A stretch of DNA of 64,000 nucleotides. Origin: Anomaloglossus baeobatrachus (lineage: Eukaryota > Chordata > Amphibia > Anura > Aromobatidae). Where the stretch lies: positions 62,001 through 126,000 of the forward strand of contig NW_027442260.1 in the NCBI RefSeq assembly GCF_048569485.1. The letters run 5' to 3'. The position numbers and the translations under genes are program-made. The notes beneath the pieces are model-generated. The model was not told where the DNA came from. It saw nothing but the letters and a program-made list of their open reading frames with translations, and made no database searches. Below are positions 28,101 to 43,100 of the stretch, one piece after another (within the stretch, counting starts at the first letter, position 1; every line of letters begins with the position of its first letter).

Positions 28101-31100
28101 CTTAAAAATGGCTTTAAAATGGATTTGGAGCATGGAGACGATTATCTCGGGATTGCAAGATAACCAAACAAAACTTTTAGTGGATTTCTACTTATTTTAT
28201 TAAATATCATCTCCACCAAACAGGACAAGCTTGCATCTGTTATAGTTTTGGAGAAAAATGTGTTCATTTCATGTATGCGCGAAATGCCTTAAAAATGGCT
28301 TTAAAATGGATTTGGAGCATGGAGACGATTATCTCGGGATTGCAAGATAACCAAACAAAACTTTTAGTGGATTTCTACTTATTTTATTAAATATCATCTC
28401 CACCAAACAGGACAAGCTTGCATCTGTTATAGTTTTGGAGAAAAATGTGTTCATTTCATGTATGCGCGAAATGCCTTAAAAATGGCTTTAAAATGGATTT
28501 GGAGCATGGAGACGATTATCTCGGGATTGCAAGATAACCAAACAAAACTTTTAGTGGATTTCTACTTATTTTATTAAATATCATCTCCACCAAACAGGAC
28601 AAGCTTGCATCTGTTATAGTTTTGGAGAAAAATGTGTTCATTTCATGTATGCGCGAAATGCCTTAAAAATGGCTTTAAAATGGATTTGGAGCATGGAGAC
28701 GATTATCTCGGGATTGCAAGATAACCAAACAAAACTTTTAGTGGATTTCTACTTATTTTATTAAATATCATCTCCACCAAACAGGACAAGCTTGCATCTG
28801 TTATAGTTTTGGAGAAAAATGTGTTCATTTCATGTATGCGCGAAATGCCTTAAAAATGGCTTTAAAATGGATTTGGAGCATGGAGACGATTATCTCGGGA
28901 TTGCAAGATAACCAAACAAAACTTTTAGTGGATTTCTACTTATTTTATTAAATATCATCTCCACCAAACAGGACAAGCTTGCATCTGTTATAGTTTTGGA
29001 GAAAAATGTGTTCATTTCATGTATGCGCGAAATGCCTTAAAAATGGCTTTAAAATGGATTTGGAGCATGGAGACGATTATCTCGGGATTGCAAGATAACC
29101 AAACAAAACTTTTAGTGGATTTCTACTTATTTTATTAAATATCATCTCCACCAAACAGGACAAGCTTGCATCTGTTATAGTTTTGGAGAAAAATGTGTTC
29201 ATTTCATGTATGCGCGAAATGCCTTAAAAATGGCTTTAAAATGGATTTGGAGCATGGAGACGATTATCTCGGGATTGCAAGATAACCAAACAAAACTTTT
29301 AGTGGATTTCTACTTATTTTATTAAATATCATCTCCACCAAACAGGACAAGCTTGCATCTGTTATAGTTTTGGAGAAAAATGTGTTCATTTCATGTATGC
29401 GCGAAATGCCTTAAAAATGGCTTTAAAATGGATTTGGAGCATGGAGACGATTATCTCGGGATTGCAAGATAACCAAACAAAACTTTTAGTGGATTTCTAC
29501 TTATTTTATTAAATATCATCTCCACCAAACAGGACAAGCTTGCATCTGTTATAGTTTTGGAGAAAAATGTGTTCATTTCATGTATGCGCGAAATGCCTTA
29601 AAAATGGCTTTAAAATGGATTTGGAGCATGGAGACGATTATCTCGGGATTGCAAGATAACCAAACAAAACTTTTAGTGGATTTCTACTTATTTTATTAAA
29701 TATCATCTCCACCAAACAGGACAAGCTTGCATCTGTTATAGTTTTGGAGAAAAATGTGTTCATTTCATGTATGCGCGAAATGCCTTAAAAATGGCTTTAA
29801 AATGGATTTGGAGCATGGAGACGATTATCTCGGGATTGCAAGATAACCAAACAAAACTTTTAGTGGATTTCTACTTATTTTATTAAATATCATCTCCACC
29901 AAACAGGACAAGCTTGCATCTGTTATAGTTTTGGAGAAAAATGTGTTCATTTCATGTATGCGCGAAATGCCTTAAAAATGGCTTTAAAATGGATTTGGAG
30001 CATGGAGACGATTATCTCGGGATTGCAAGATAACCAAACAAAACTTTTAGTGGATTTCTACTTATTTTATTAAATATCATCTCCACCAAACAGGACAAGC
30101 TTGCATCTGTTATAGTTTTGGAGAAAAATGTGTTCATTTCATGTATGCGCGAAATGCCTTAAAAATGGCTTTAAAATGGATTTGGAGCATGGAGACGATT
30201 ATCTCGGGATTGCAAGATAACCAAACAAAACTTTTAGTGGATTTCTACTTATTTTATTAAATATCATCTCCACCAAACAGGACAAGCTTGCATCTGTTAT
30301 AGTTTTGGAGAAAAATGTGTTCATTTCATGTATGCGCGAAATGCCTTAAAAATGGCTTTAAAATGGATTTGGAGCATGGAGACGATTATCTCGGGATTGC
30401 AAGATAACCAAACAAAACTTTTAGTGGATTTCTACTTATTTTATTAAATATCATCTCCACCAAACAGGACAAGCTTGCATCTGTTATAGTTTTGGAGAAA
30501 AATGTGTTCATTTCATGTATGCGCGAAATGCCTTAAAAATGGCTTTAAAATGGATTTGGAGCATGGAGACGATTATCTCGGGATTGCAAGATAACCAAAC
30601 AAAACTTTTAGTGGATTTCTACTTATTTTATTAAATATCATCTCCACCAAACAGGACAAGCTTGCATCTGTTATAGTTTTGGAGAAAAATGTGTTCATTT
30701 CATGTATGCGCGAAATGCCTTAAAAATGGCTTTAAAATGGATTTGGAGCATGGAGACGATTATCTCGGGATTGCAAGATAACCAAACAAAACTTTTAGTG
30801 GATTTCTACTTATTTTATTAAATATCATCTCCACCAAACAGGACAAGCTTGCATCTGTTATAGTTTTGGAGAAAAATGTGTTCATTTCATGTATGCGCGA
30901 AATGCCTTAAAAATGGCTTTAAAATGGATTTGGAGCATGGAGACGATTATCTCGGGATTGCAAGATAACCAAACAAAACTTTTAGTGGATTTCTACTTAT
31001 TTTATTAAATATCATCTCCACCAAACAGGACAAGCTTGCATCTGTTATAGTTTTGGAGAAAAATGTGTTCATTTCATGTATGCGCGAAATGCCTTAAAAA

Positions 31101-34100
31101 TGGCTTTAAAATGGATTTGGAGCATGGAGACGATTATCTCGGGATTGCAAGATAACCAAACAAAACTTTTAGTGGATTTCTACTTATTTTATTAAATATC
31201 ATCTCCACCAAACAGGACAAGCTTGCATCTGTTATAGTTTTGGAGAAAAATGTGTTCATTTCATGTATGCGCGAAATGCCTTAAAAATGGCTTTAAAATG
31301 GATTTGGAGCATGGAGACGATTATCTCGGGATTGCAAGATAACCAAACAAAACTTTTAGTGGATTTCTACTTATTTTATTAAATATCATCTCCACCAAAC
31401 AGGACAAGCTTGCATCTGTTATAGTTTTGGAGAAAAATGTGTTCATTTCATGTATGCGCGAAATGCCTTAAAAATGGCTTTAAAATGGATTTGGAGCATG
31501 GAGACGATTATCTCGGGATTGCAAGATAACCAAACAAAACTTTTAGTGGATTTCTACTTATTTTATTAAATATCATCTCCACCAAACAGGACAAGCTTGC
31601 ATCTGTTATAGTTTTGGAGAAAAATGTGTTCATTTCATGTATGCGCGAAATGCCTTAAAAATGGCTTTAAAATGGATTTGGAGCATGGAGACGATTATCT
31701 CGGGATTGCAAGATAACCAAACAAAACTTTTAGTGGATTTCTACTTATTTTATTAAATATCATCTCCACCAAACAGGACAAGCTTGCATCTGTTATAGTT
31801 TTGGAGAAAAATGTGTTCATTTCATGTATGCGCGAAATGCCTTAAAAATGGCTTTAAAATGGATTTGGAGCATGGAGACGATTATCTCGGGATTGCAAGA
31901 TAACCAAACAAAACTTTTAGTGGATTTCTACTTATTTTATTAAATATCATCTCCACCAAACAGGACAAGCTTGCATCTGTTATAGTTTTGGAGAAAAATG
32001 TGTTCATTTCATGTATGCGCGAAATGCCTTAAAAATGGCTTTAAAATGGATTTGGAGCATGGAGACGATTATCTCGGGATTGCAAGATAACCAAACAAAA
32101 CTTTTAGTGGATTTCTACTTATTTTATTAAATATCATCTCCACCAAACAGGACAAGCTTGCATCTGTTATAGTTTTGGAGAAAAATGTGTTCATTTCATG
32201 TATGCGCGAAATGCCTTAAAAATGGCTTTAAAATGGATTTGGAGCATGGAGACGATTATCTCGGGATTGCAAGATAACCAAACAAAACTTTTAGTGGATT
32301 TCTACTTATTTTATTAAATATCATCTCCACCAAACAGGACAAGCTTGCATCTGTTATAGTTTTGGAGAAAAATGTGTTCATTTCATGTATGCGCGAAATG
32401 CCTTAAAAATGGCTTTAAAATGGATTTGGAGCATGGAGACGATTATCTCGGGATTGCAAGATAACCAAACAAAACTTTTAGTGGATTTCTACTTATTTTA
32501 TTAAATATCATCTCCACCAAACAGGACAAGCTTGCATCTGTTATAGTTTTGGAGAAAAATGTGTTCATTTCATGTATGCGCGAAATGCCTTAAAAATGGC
32601 TTTAAAATGGATTTGGAGCATGGAGACGATTATCTCGGGATTGCAAGATAACCAAACAAAACTTTTAGTGGATTTCTACTTATTTTATTAAATATCATCT
32701 CCACCAAACAGGACAAGCTTGCATCTGTTATAGTTTTGGAGAAAAATGTGTTCATTTCATGTATGCGCGAAATGCCTTAAAAATGGCTTTAAAATGGATT
32801 TGGAGCATGGAGACGATTATCTCGGGATTGCAAGATAACCAAACAAAACTTTTAGTGGATTTCTACTTATTTTATTAAATATCATCTCCACCAAACAGGA
32901 CAAGCTTGCATCTGTTATAGTTTTGGAGAAAAATGTGTTCATTTCATGTATGCGCGAAATGCCTTAAAAATGGCTTTAAAATGGATTTGGAGCATGGAGA
33001 CGATTATCTCGGGATTGCAAGATAACCAAACAAAACTTTTAGTGGATTTCTACTTATTTTATTAAATATCATCTCCACCAAACAGGACAAGCTTGCATCT
33101 GTTATAGTTTTGGAGAAAAATGTGTTCATTTCATGTATGCGCGAAATGCCTTAAAAATGGCTTTAAAATGGATTTGGAGCATGGAGACGATTATCTCGGG
33201 ATTGCAAGATAACCAAACAAAACTTTTAGTGGATTTCTACTTATTTTATTAAATATCATCTCCACCAAACAGGACAAGCTTGCATCTGTTATAGTTTTGG
33301 AGAAAAATGTGTTCATTTCATGTATGCGCGAAATGCCTTAAAAATGGCTTTAAAATGGATTTGGAGCATGGAGACGATTATCTCGGGATTGCAAGATAAC
33401 CAAACAAAACTTTTAGTGGATTTCTACTTATTTTATTAAATATCATCTCCACCAAACAGGACAAGCTTGCATCTGTTATAGTTTTGGAGAAAAATGTGTT
33501 CATTTCATGTATGCGCGAAATGCCTTAAAAATGGCTTTAAAATGGATTTGGAGCATGGAGACGATTATCTCGGGATTGCAAGATAACCAAACAAAACTTT
33601 TAGTGGATTTCTACTTATTTTATTAAATATCATCTCCACCAAACAGGACAAGCTTGCATCTGTTATAGTTTTGGAGAAAAATGTGTTCATTTCATGTATG
33701 CGCGAAATGCCTTAAAAATGGCTTTAAAATGGATTTGGAGCATGGAGACGATTATCTCGGGATTGCAAGATAACCAAACAAAACTTTTAGTGGATTTCTA
33801 CTTATTTTATTAAATATCATCTCCACCAAACAGGACAAGCTTGCATCTGTTATAGTTTTGGAGAAAAATGTGTTCATTTCATGTATGCGCGAAATGCCTT
33901 AAAAATGGCTTTAAAATGGATTTGGAGCATGGAGACGATTATCTCGGGATTGCAAGATAACCAAACAAAACTTTTAGTGGATTTCTACTTATTTTATTAA
34001 ATATCATCTCCACCAAACAGGACAAGCTTGCATCTGTTATAGTTTTGGAGAAAAATGTGTTCATTTCATGTATGCGCGAAATGCCTTAAAAATGGCTTTA

Positions 34101-37100
34101 AAATGGATTTGGAGCATGGAGACGATTATCTCGGGATTGCAAGATAACCAAACAAAACTTTTAGTGGATTTCTACTTATTTTATTAAATATCATCTCCAC
34201 CAAACAGGACAAGCTTGCATCTGTTATAGTTTTGGAGAAAAATGTGTTCATTTCATGTATGCGCGAAATGCCTTAAAAATGGCTTTAAAATGGATTTGGA
34301 GCATGGAGACGATTATCTCGGGATTGCAAGATAACCAAACAAAACTTTTAGTGGATTTCTACTTATTTTATTAAATATCATCTCCACCAAACAGGACAAG
34401 CTTGCATCTGTTATAGTTTTGGAGAAAAATGTGTTCATTTCATGTATGCGCGAAATGCCTTAAAAATGGCTTTAAAATGGATTTGGAGCATGGAGACGAT
34501 TATCTCGGGATTGCAAGATAACCAAACAAAACTTTTAGTGGATTTCTACTTATTTTATTAAATATCATCTCCACCAAACAGGACAAGCTTGCATCTGTTA
34601 TAGTTTTGGAGAAAAATGTGTTCATTTCATGTATGCGCGAAATGCCTTAAAAATGGCTTTAAAATGGATTTGGAGCATGGAGACGATTATCTCGGGATTG
34701 CAAGATAACCAAACAAAACTTTTAGTGGATTTCTACTTATTTTATTAAATATCATCTCCACCAAACAGGACAAGCTTGCATCTGTTATAGTTTTGGAGAA
34801 AAATGTGTTCATTTCATGTATGCGCGAAATGCCTTAAAAATGGCTTTAAAATGGATTTGGAGCATGGAGACGATTATCTCGGGATTGCAAGATAACCAAA
34901 CAAAACTTTTAGTGGATTTCTACTTATTTTATTAAATATCATCTCCACCAAACAGGACAAGCTTGCATCTGTTATAGTTTTGGAGAAAAATGTGTTCATT
35001 TCATGTATGCGCGAAATGCCTTAAAAATGGCTTTAAAATGGATTTGGAGCATGGAGACGATTATCTCGGGATTGCAAGATAACCAAACAAAACTTTTAGT
35101 GGATTTCTACTTATTTTATTAAATATCATCTCCACCAAACAGGACAAGCTTGCATCTGTTATAGTTTTGGAGAAAAATGTGTTCATTTCATGTATGCGCG
35201 AAATGCCTTAAAAATGGCTTTAAAATGGATTTGGAGCATGGAGACGATTATCTCGGGATTGCAAGATAACCAAACAAAACTTTTAGTGGATTTCTACTTA
35301 TTTTATTAAATATCATCTCCACCAAACAGGACAAGCTTGCATCTGTTATAGTTTTGGAGAAAAATGTGTTCATTTCATGTATGCGCGAAATGCCTTAAAA
35401 ATGGCTTTAAAATGGATTTGGAGCATGGAGACGATTATCTCGGGATTGCAAGATAACCAAACAAAACTTTTAGTGGATTTCTACTTATTTTATTAAATAT
35501 CATCTCCACCAAACAGGACAAGCTTGCATCTGTTATAGTTTTGGAGAAAAATGTGTTCATTTCATGTATGCGCGAAATGCCTTAAAAATGGCTTTAAAAT
35601 GGATTTGGAGCATGGAGACGATTATCTCGGGATTGCAAGATAACCAAACAAAACTTTTAGTGGATTTCTACTTATTTTATTAAATATCATCTCCACCAAA
35701 CAGGACAAGCTTGCATCTGTTATAGTTTTGGAGAAAAATGTGTTCATTTCATGTATGCGCGAAATGCCTTAAAAATGGCTTTAAAATGGATTTGGAGCAT
35801 GGAGACGATTATCTCGGGATTGCAAGATAACCAAACAAAACTTTTAGTGGATTTCTACTTATTTTATTAAATATCATCTCCACCAAACAGGACAAGCTTG
35901 CATCTGTTATAGTTTTGGAGAAAAATGTGTTCATTTCATGTATGCGCGAAATGCCTTAAAAATGGCTTTAAAATGGATTTGGAGCATGGAGACGATTATC
36001 TCGGGATTGCAAGATAACCAAACAAAACTTTTAGTGGATTTCTACTTATTTTATTAAATATCATCTCCACCAAACAGGACAAGCTTGCATCTGTTATAGT
36101 TTTGGAGAAAAATGTGTTCATTTCATGTATGCGCGAAATGCCTTAAAAATGGCTTTAAAATGGATTTGGAGCATGGAGACGATTATCTCGGGATTGCAAG
36201 ATAACCAAACAAAACTTTTAGTGGATTTCTACTTATTTTATTAAATATCATCTCCACCAAACAGGACAAGCTTGCATCTGTTATAGTTTTGGAGAAAAAT
36301 GTGTTCATTTCATGTATGCGCGAAATGCCTTAAAAATGGCTTTAAAATGGATTTGGAGCATGGAGACGATTATCTCGGGATTGCAAGATAACCAAACAAA
36401 ACTTTTAGTGGATTTCTACTTATTTTATTAAATATCATCTCCACCAAACAGGACAAGCTTGCATCTGTTATAGTTTTGGAGAAAAATGTGTTCATTTCAT
36501 GTATGCGCGAAATGCCTTAAAAATGGCTTTAAAATGGATTTGGAGCATGGAGACGATTATCTCGGGATTGCAAGATAACCAAACAAAACTTTTAGTGGAT
36601 TTCTACTTATTTTATTAAATATCATCTCCACCAAACAGGACAAGCTTGCATCTGTTATAGTTTTGGAGAAAAATGTGTTCATTTCATGTATGCGCGAAAT
36701 GCCTTAAAAATGGCTTTAAAATGGATTTGGAGCATGGAGACGATTATCTCGGGATTGCAAGATAACCAAACAAAACTTTTAGTGGATTTCTACTTATTTT
36801 ATTAAATATCATCTCCACCAAACAGGACAAGCTTGCATCTGTTATAGTTTTGGAGAAAAATGTGTTCATTTCATGTATGCGCGAAATGCCTTAAAAATGG
36901 CTTTAAAATGGATTTGGAGCATGGAGACGATTATCTCGGGATTGCAAGATAACCAAACAAAACTTTTAGTGGATTTCTACTTATTTTATTAAATATCATC
37001 TCCACCAAACAGGACAAGCTTGCATCTGTTATAGTTTTGGAGAAAAATGTGTTCATTTCATGTATGCGCGAAATGCCTTAAAAATGGCTTTAAAATGGAT

Positions 37101-40100
37101 TTGGAGCATGGAGACGATTATCTCGGGATTGCAAGATAACCAAACAAAACTTTTAGTGGATTTCTACTTATTTTATTAAATATCATCTCCACCAAACAGG
37201 ACAAGCTTGCATCTGTTATAGTTTTGGAGAAAAATGTGTTCATTTCATGTATGCGCGAAATGCCTTAAAAATGGCTTTAAAATGGATTTGGAGCATGGAG
37301 ACGATTATCTCGGGATTGCAAGATAACCAAACAAAACTTTTAGTGGATTTCTACTTATTTTATTAAATATCATCTCCACCAAACAGGACAAGCTTGCATC
37401 TGTTATAGTTTTGGAGAAAAATGTGTTCATTTCATGTATGCGCGAAATGCCTTAAAAATGGCTTTAAAATGGATTTGGAGCATGGAGACGATTATCTCGG
37501 GATTGCAAGATAACCAAACAAAACTTTTAGTGGATTTCTACTTATTTTATTAAATATCATCTCCACCAAACAGGACAAGCTTGCATCTGTTATAGTTTTG
37601 GAGAAAAATGTGTTCATTTCATGTATGCGCGAAATGCCTTAAAAATGGCTTTAAAATGGATTTGGAGCATGGAGACGATTATCTCGGGATTGCAAGATAA
37701 CCAAACAAAACTTTTAGTGGATTTCTACTTATTTTATTAAATATCATCTCCACCAAACAGGACAAGCTTGCATCTGTTATAGTTTTGGAGAAAAATGTGT
37801 TCATTTCATGTATGCGCGAAATGCCTTAAAAATGGCTTTAAAATGGATTTGGAGCATGGAGACGATTATCTCGGGATTGCAAGATAACCAAACAAAACTT
37901 TTAGTGGATTTCTACTTATTTTATTAAATATCATCTCCACCAAACAGGACAAGCTTGCATCTGTTATAGTTTTGGAGAAAAATGTGTTCATTTCATGTAT
38001 GCGCGAAATGCCTTAAAAATGGCTTTAAAATGGATTTGGAGCATGGAGACGATTATCTCGGGATTGCAAGATAACCAAACAAAACTTTTAGTGGATTTCT
38101 ACTTATTTTATTAAATATCATCTCCACCAAACAGGACAAGCTTGCATCTGTTATAGTTTTGGAGAAAAATGTGTTCATTTCATGTATGCGCGAAATGCCT
38201 TAAAAATGGCTTTAAAATGGATTTGGAGCATGGAGACGATTATCTCGGGATTGCAAGATAACCAAACAAAACTTTTAGTGGATTTCTACTTATTTTATTA
38301 AATATCATCTCCACCAAACAGGACAAGCTTGCATCTGTTATAGTTTTGGAGAAAAATGTGTTCATTTCATGTATGCGCGAAATGCCTTAAAAATGGCTTT
38401 AAAATGGATTTGGAGCATGGAGACGATTATCTCGGGATTGCAAGATAACCAAACAAAACTTTTAGTGGATTTCTACTTATTTTATTAAATATCATCTCCA
38501 CCAAACAGGACAAGCTTGCATCTGTTATAGTTTTGGAGAAAAATGTGTTCATTTCATGTATGCGCGAAATGCCTTAAAAATGGCTTTAAAATGGATTTGG
38601 AGCATGGAGACGATTATCTCGGGATTGCAAGATAACCAAACAAAACTTTTAGTGGATTTCTACTTATTTTATTAAATATCATCTCCACCAAACAGGACAA
38701 GCTTGCATCTGTTATAGTTTTGGAGAAAAATGTGTTCATTTCATGTATGCGCGAAATGCCTTAAAAATGGCTTTAAAATGGATTTGGAGCATGGAGACGA
38801 TTATCTCGGGATTGCAAGATAACCAAACAAAACTTTTAGTGGATTTCTACTTATTTTATTAAATATCATCTCCACCAAACAGGACAAGCTTGCATCTGTT
38901 ATAGTTTTGGAGAAAAATGTGTTCATTTCATGTATGCGCGAAATGCCTTAAAAATGGCTTTAAAATGGATTTGGAGCATGGAGACGATTATCTCGGGATT
39001 GCAAGATAACCAAACAAAACTTTTAGTGGATTTCTACTTATTTTATTAAATATCATCTCCACCAAACAGGACAAGCTTGCATCTGTTATAGTTTTGGAGA
39101 AAAATGTGTTCATTTCATGTATGCGCGAAATGCCTTAAAAATGGCTTTAAAATGGATTTGGAGCATGGAGACGATTATCTCGGGATTGCAAGATAACCAA
39201 ACAAAACTTTTAGTGGATTTCTACTTATTTTATTAAATATCATCTCCACCAAACAGGACAAGCTTGCATCTGTTATAGTTTTGGAGAAAAATGTGTTCAT
39301 TTCATGTATGCGCGAAATGCCTTAAAAATGGCTTTAAAATGGATTTGGAGCATGGAGACGATTATCTCGGGATTGCAAGATAACCAAACAAAACTTTTAG
39401 TGGATTTCTACTTATTTTATTAAATATCATCTCCACCAAACAGGACAAGCTTGCATCTGTTATAGTTTTGGAGAAAAATGTGTTCATTTCATGTATGCGC
39501 GAAATGCCTTAAAAATGGCTTTAAAATGGATTTGGAGCATGGAGACGATTATCTCGGGATTGCAAGATAACCAAACAAAACTTTTAGTGGATTTCTACTT
39601 ATTTTATTAAATATCATCTCCACCAAACAGGACAAGCTTGCATCTGTTATAGTTTTGGAGAAAAATGTGTTCATTTCATGTATGCGCGAAATGCCTTAAA
39701 AATGGCTTTAAAATGGATTTGGAGCATGGAGACGATTATCTCGGGATTGCAAGATAACCAAACAAAACTTTTAGTGGATTTCTACTTATTTTATTAAATA
39801 TCATCTCCACCAAACAGGACAAGCTTGCATCTGTTATAGTTTTGGAGAAAAATGTGTTCATTTCATGTATGCGCGAAATGCCTTAAAAATGGCTTTAAAA
39901 TGGATTTGGAGCATGGAGACGATTATCTCGGGATTGCAAGATAACCAAACAAAACTTTTAGTGGATTTCTACTTATTTTATTAAATATCATCTCCACCAA
40001 ACAGGACAAGCTTGCATCTGTTATAGTTTTGGAGAAAAATGTGTTCATTTCATGTATGCGCGAAATGCCTTAAAAATGGCTTTAAAATGGATTTGGAGCA

Positions 40101-43100
40101 TGGAGACGATTATCTCGGGATTGCAAGATAACCAAACAAAACTTTTAGTGGATTTCTACTTATTTTATTAAATATCATCTCCACCAAACAGGACAAGCTT
40201 GCATCTGTTATAGTTTTGGAGAAAAATGTGTTCATTTCATGTATGCGCGAAATGCCTTAAAAATGGCTTTAAAATGGATTTGGAGCATGGAGACGATTAT
40301 CTCGGGATTGCAAGATAACCAAACAAAACTTTTAGTGGATTTCTACTTATTTTATTAAATATCATCTCCACCAAACAGGACAAGCTTGCATCTGTTATAG
40401 TTTTGGAGAAAAATGTGTTCATTTCATGTATGCGCGAAATGCCTTAAAAATGGCTTTAAAATGGATTTGGAGCATGGAGACGATTATCTCGGGATTGCAA
40501 GATAACCAAACAAAACTTTTAGTGGATTTCTACTTATTTTATTAAATATCATCTCCACCAAACAGGACAAGCTTGCATCTGTTATAGTTTTGGAGAAAAA
40601 TGTGTTCATTTCATGTATGCGCGAAATGCCTTAAAAATGGCTTTAAAATGGATTTGGAGCATGGAGACGATTATCTCGGGATTGCAAGATAACCAAACAA
40701 AACTTTTAGTGGATTTCTACTTATTTTATTAAATATCATCTCCACCAAACAGGACAAGCTTGCATCTGTTATAGTTTTGGAGAAAAATGTGTTCATTTCA
40801 TGTATGCGCGAAATGCCTTAAAAATGGCTTTAAAATGGATTTGGAGCATGGAGACGATTATCTCGGGATTGCAAGATAACCAAACAAAACTTTTAGTGGA
40901 TTTCTACTTATTTTATTAAATATCATCTCCACCAAACAGGACAAGCTTGCATCTGTTATAGTTTTGGAGAAAAATGTGTTCATTTCATGTATGCGCGAAA
41001 TGCCTTAAAAATGGCTTTAAAATGGATTTGGAGCATGGAGACGATTATCTCGGGATTGCAAGATAACCAAACAAAACTTTTAGTGGATTTCTACTTATTT
41101 TATTAAATATCATCTCCACCAAACAGGACAAGCTTGCATCTGTTATAGTTTTGGAGAAAAATGTGTTCATTTCATGTATGCGCGAAATGCCTTAAAAATG
41201 GCTTTAAAATGGATTTGGAGCATGGAGACGATTATCTCGGGATTGCAAGATAACCAAACAAAACTTTTAGTGGATTTCTACTTATTTTATTAAATATCAT
41301 CTCCACCAAACAGGACAAGCTTGCATCTGTTATAGTTTTGGAGAAAAATGTGTTCATTTCATGTATGCGCGAAATGCCTTAAAAATGGCTTTAAAATGGA
41401 TTTGGAGCATGGAGACGATTATCTCGGGATTGCAAGATAACCAAACAAAACTTTTAGTGGATTTCTACTTATTTTATTAAATATCATCTCCACCAAACAG
41501 GACAAGCTTGCATCTGTTATAGTTTTGGAGAAAAATGTGTTCATTTCATGTATGCGCGAAATGCCTTAAAAATGGCTTTAAAATGGATTTGGAGCATGGA
41601 GACGATTATCTCGGGATTGCAAGATAACCAAACAAAACTTTTAGTGGATTTCTACTTATTTTATTAAATATCATCTCCACCAAACAGGACAAGCTTGCAT
41701 CTGTTATAGTTTTGGAGAAAAATGTGTTCATTTCATGTATGCGCGAAATGCCTTAAAAATGGCTTTAAAATGGATTTGGAGCATGGAGACGATTATCTCG
41801 GGATTGCAAGATAACCAAACAAAACTTTTAGTGGATTTCTACTTATTTTATTAAATATCATCTCCACCAAACAGGACAAGCTTGCATCTGTTATAGTTTT
41901 GGAGAAAAATGTGTTCATTTCATGTATGCGCGAAATGCCTTAAAAATGGCTTTAAAATGGATTTGGAGCATGGAGACGATTATCTCGGGATTGCAAGATA
42001 ACCAAACAAAACTTTTAGTGGATTTCTACTTATTTTATTAAATATCATCTCCACCAAACAGGACAAGCTTGCATCTGTTATAGTTTTGGAGAAAAATGTG
42101 TTCATTTCATGTATGCGCGAAATGCCTTAAAAATGGCTTTAAAATGGATTTGGAGCATGGAGACGATTATCTCGGGATTGCAAGATAACCAAACAAAACT
42201 TTTAGTGGATTTCTACTTATTTTATTAAATATCATCTCCACCAAACAGGACAAGCTTGCATCTGTTATAGTTTTGGAGAAAAATGTGTTCATTTCATGTA
42301 TGCGCGAAATGCCTTAAAAATGGCTTTAAAATGGATTTGGAGCATGGAGACGATTATCTCGGGATTGCAAGATAACCAAACAAAACTTTTAGTGGATTTC
42401 TACTTATTTTATTAAATATCATCTCCACCAAACAGGACAAGCTTGCATCTGTTATAGTTTTGGAGAAAAATGTGTTCATTTCATGTATGCGCGAAATGCC
42501 TTAAAAATGGCTTTAAAATGGATTTGGAGCATGGAGACGATTATCTCGGGATTGCAAGATAACCAAACAAAACTTTTAGTGGATTTCTACTTATTTTATT
42601 AAATATCATCTCCACCAAACAGGACAAGCTTGCATCTGTTATAGTTTTGGAGAAAAATGTGTTCATTTCATGTATGCGCGAAATGCCTTAAAAATGGCTT
42701 TAAAATGGATTTGGAGCATGGAGACGATTATCTCGGGATTGCAAGATAACCAAACAAAACTTTTAGTGGATTTCTACTTATTTTATTAAATAGTCATCTC
42801 CACCAAACAGGACAAGCTTGCATCTGTTATAGTTTTGGAGAAAAATGTGTTCATTTCATGTATGCGCGAAATGCCTTAAAAATGGCTTTAAAATGGATTT
42901 GGAGCATGGAGACGATTATCTCGGGATTGCAAGATAACCAAACAAAACTTTTAGTGGATTTCTACTTATTTTATTAAATATCATCTCCACCAAACAGGAC
43001 AAGCTTGCATCTGTTATAGTTTTGGAGAAAAATGTGTTCATTTCATGTATGCGCGAAATGCCTTAAAAATGGCTTTAAAATGGATTTGGAGCATGGAGAC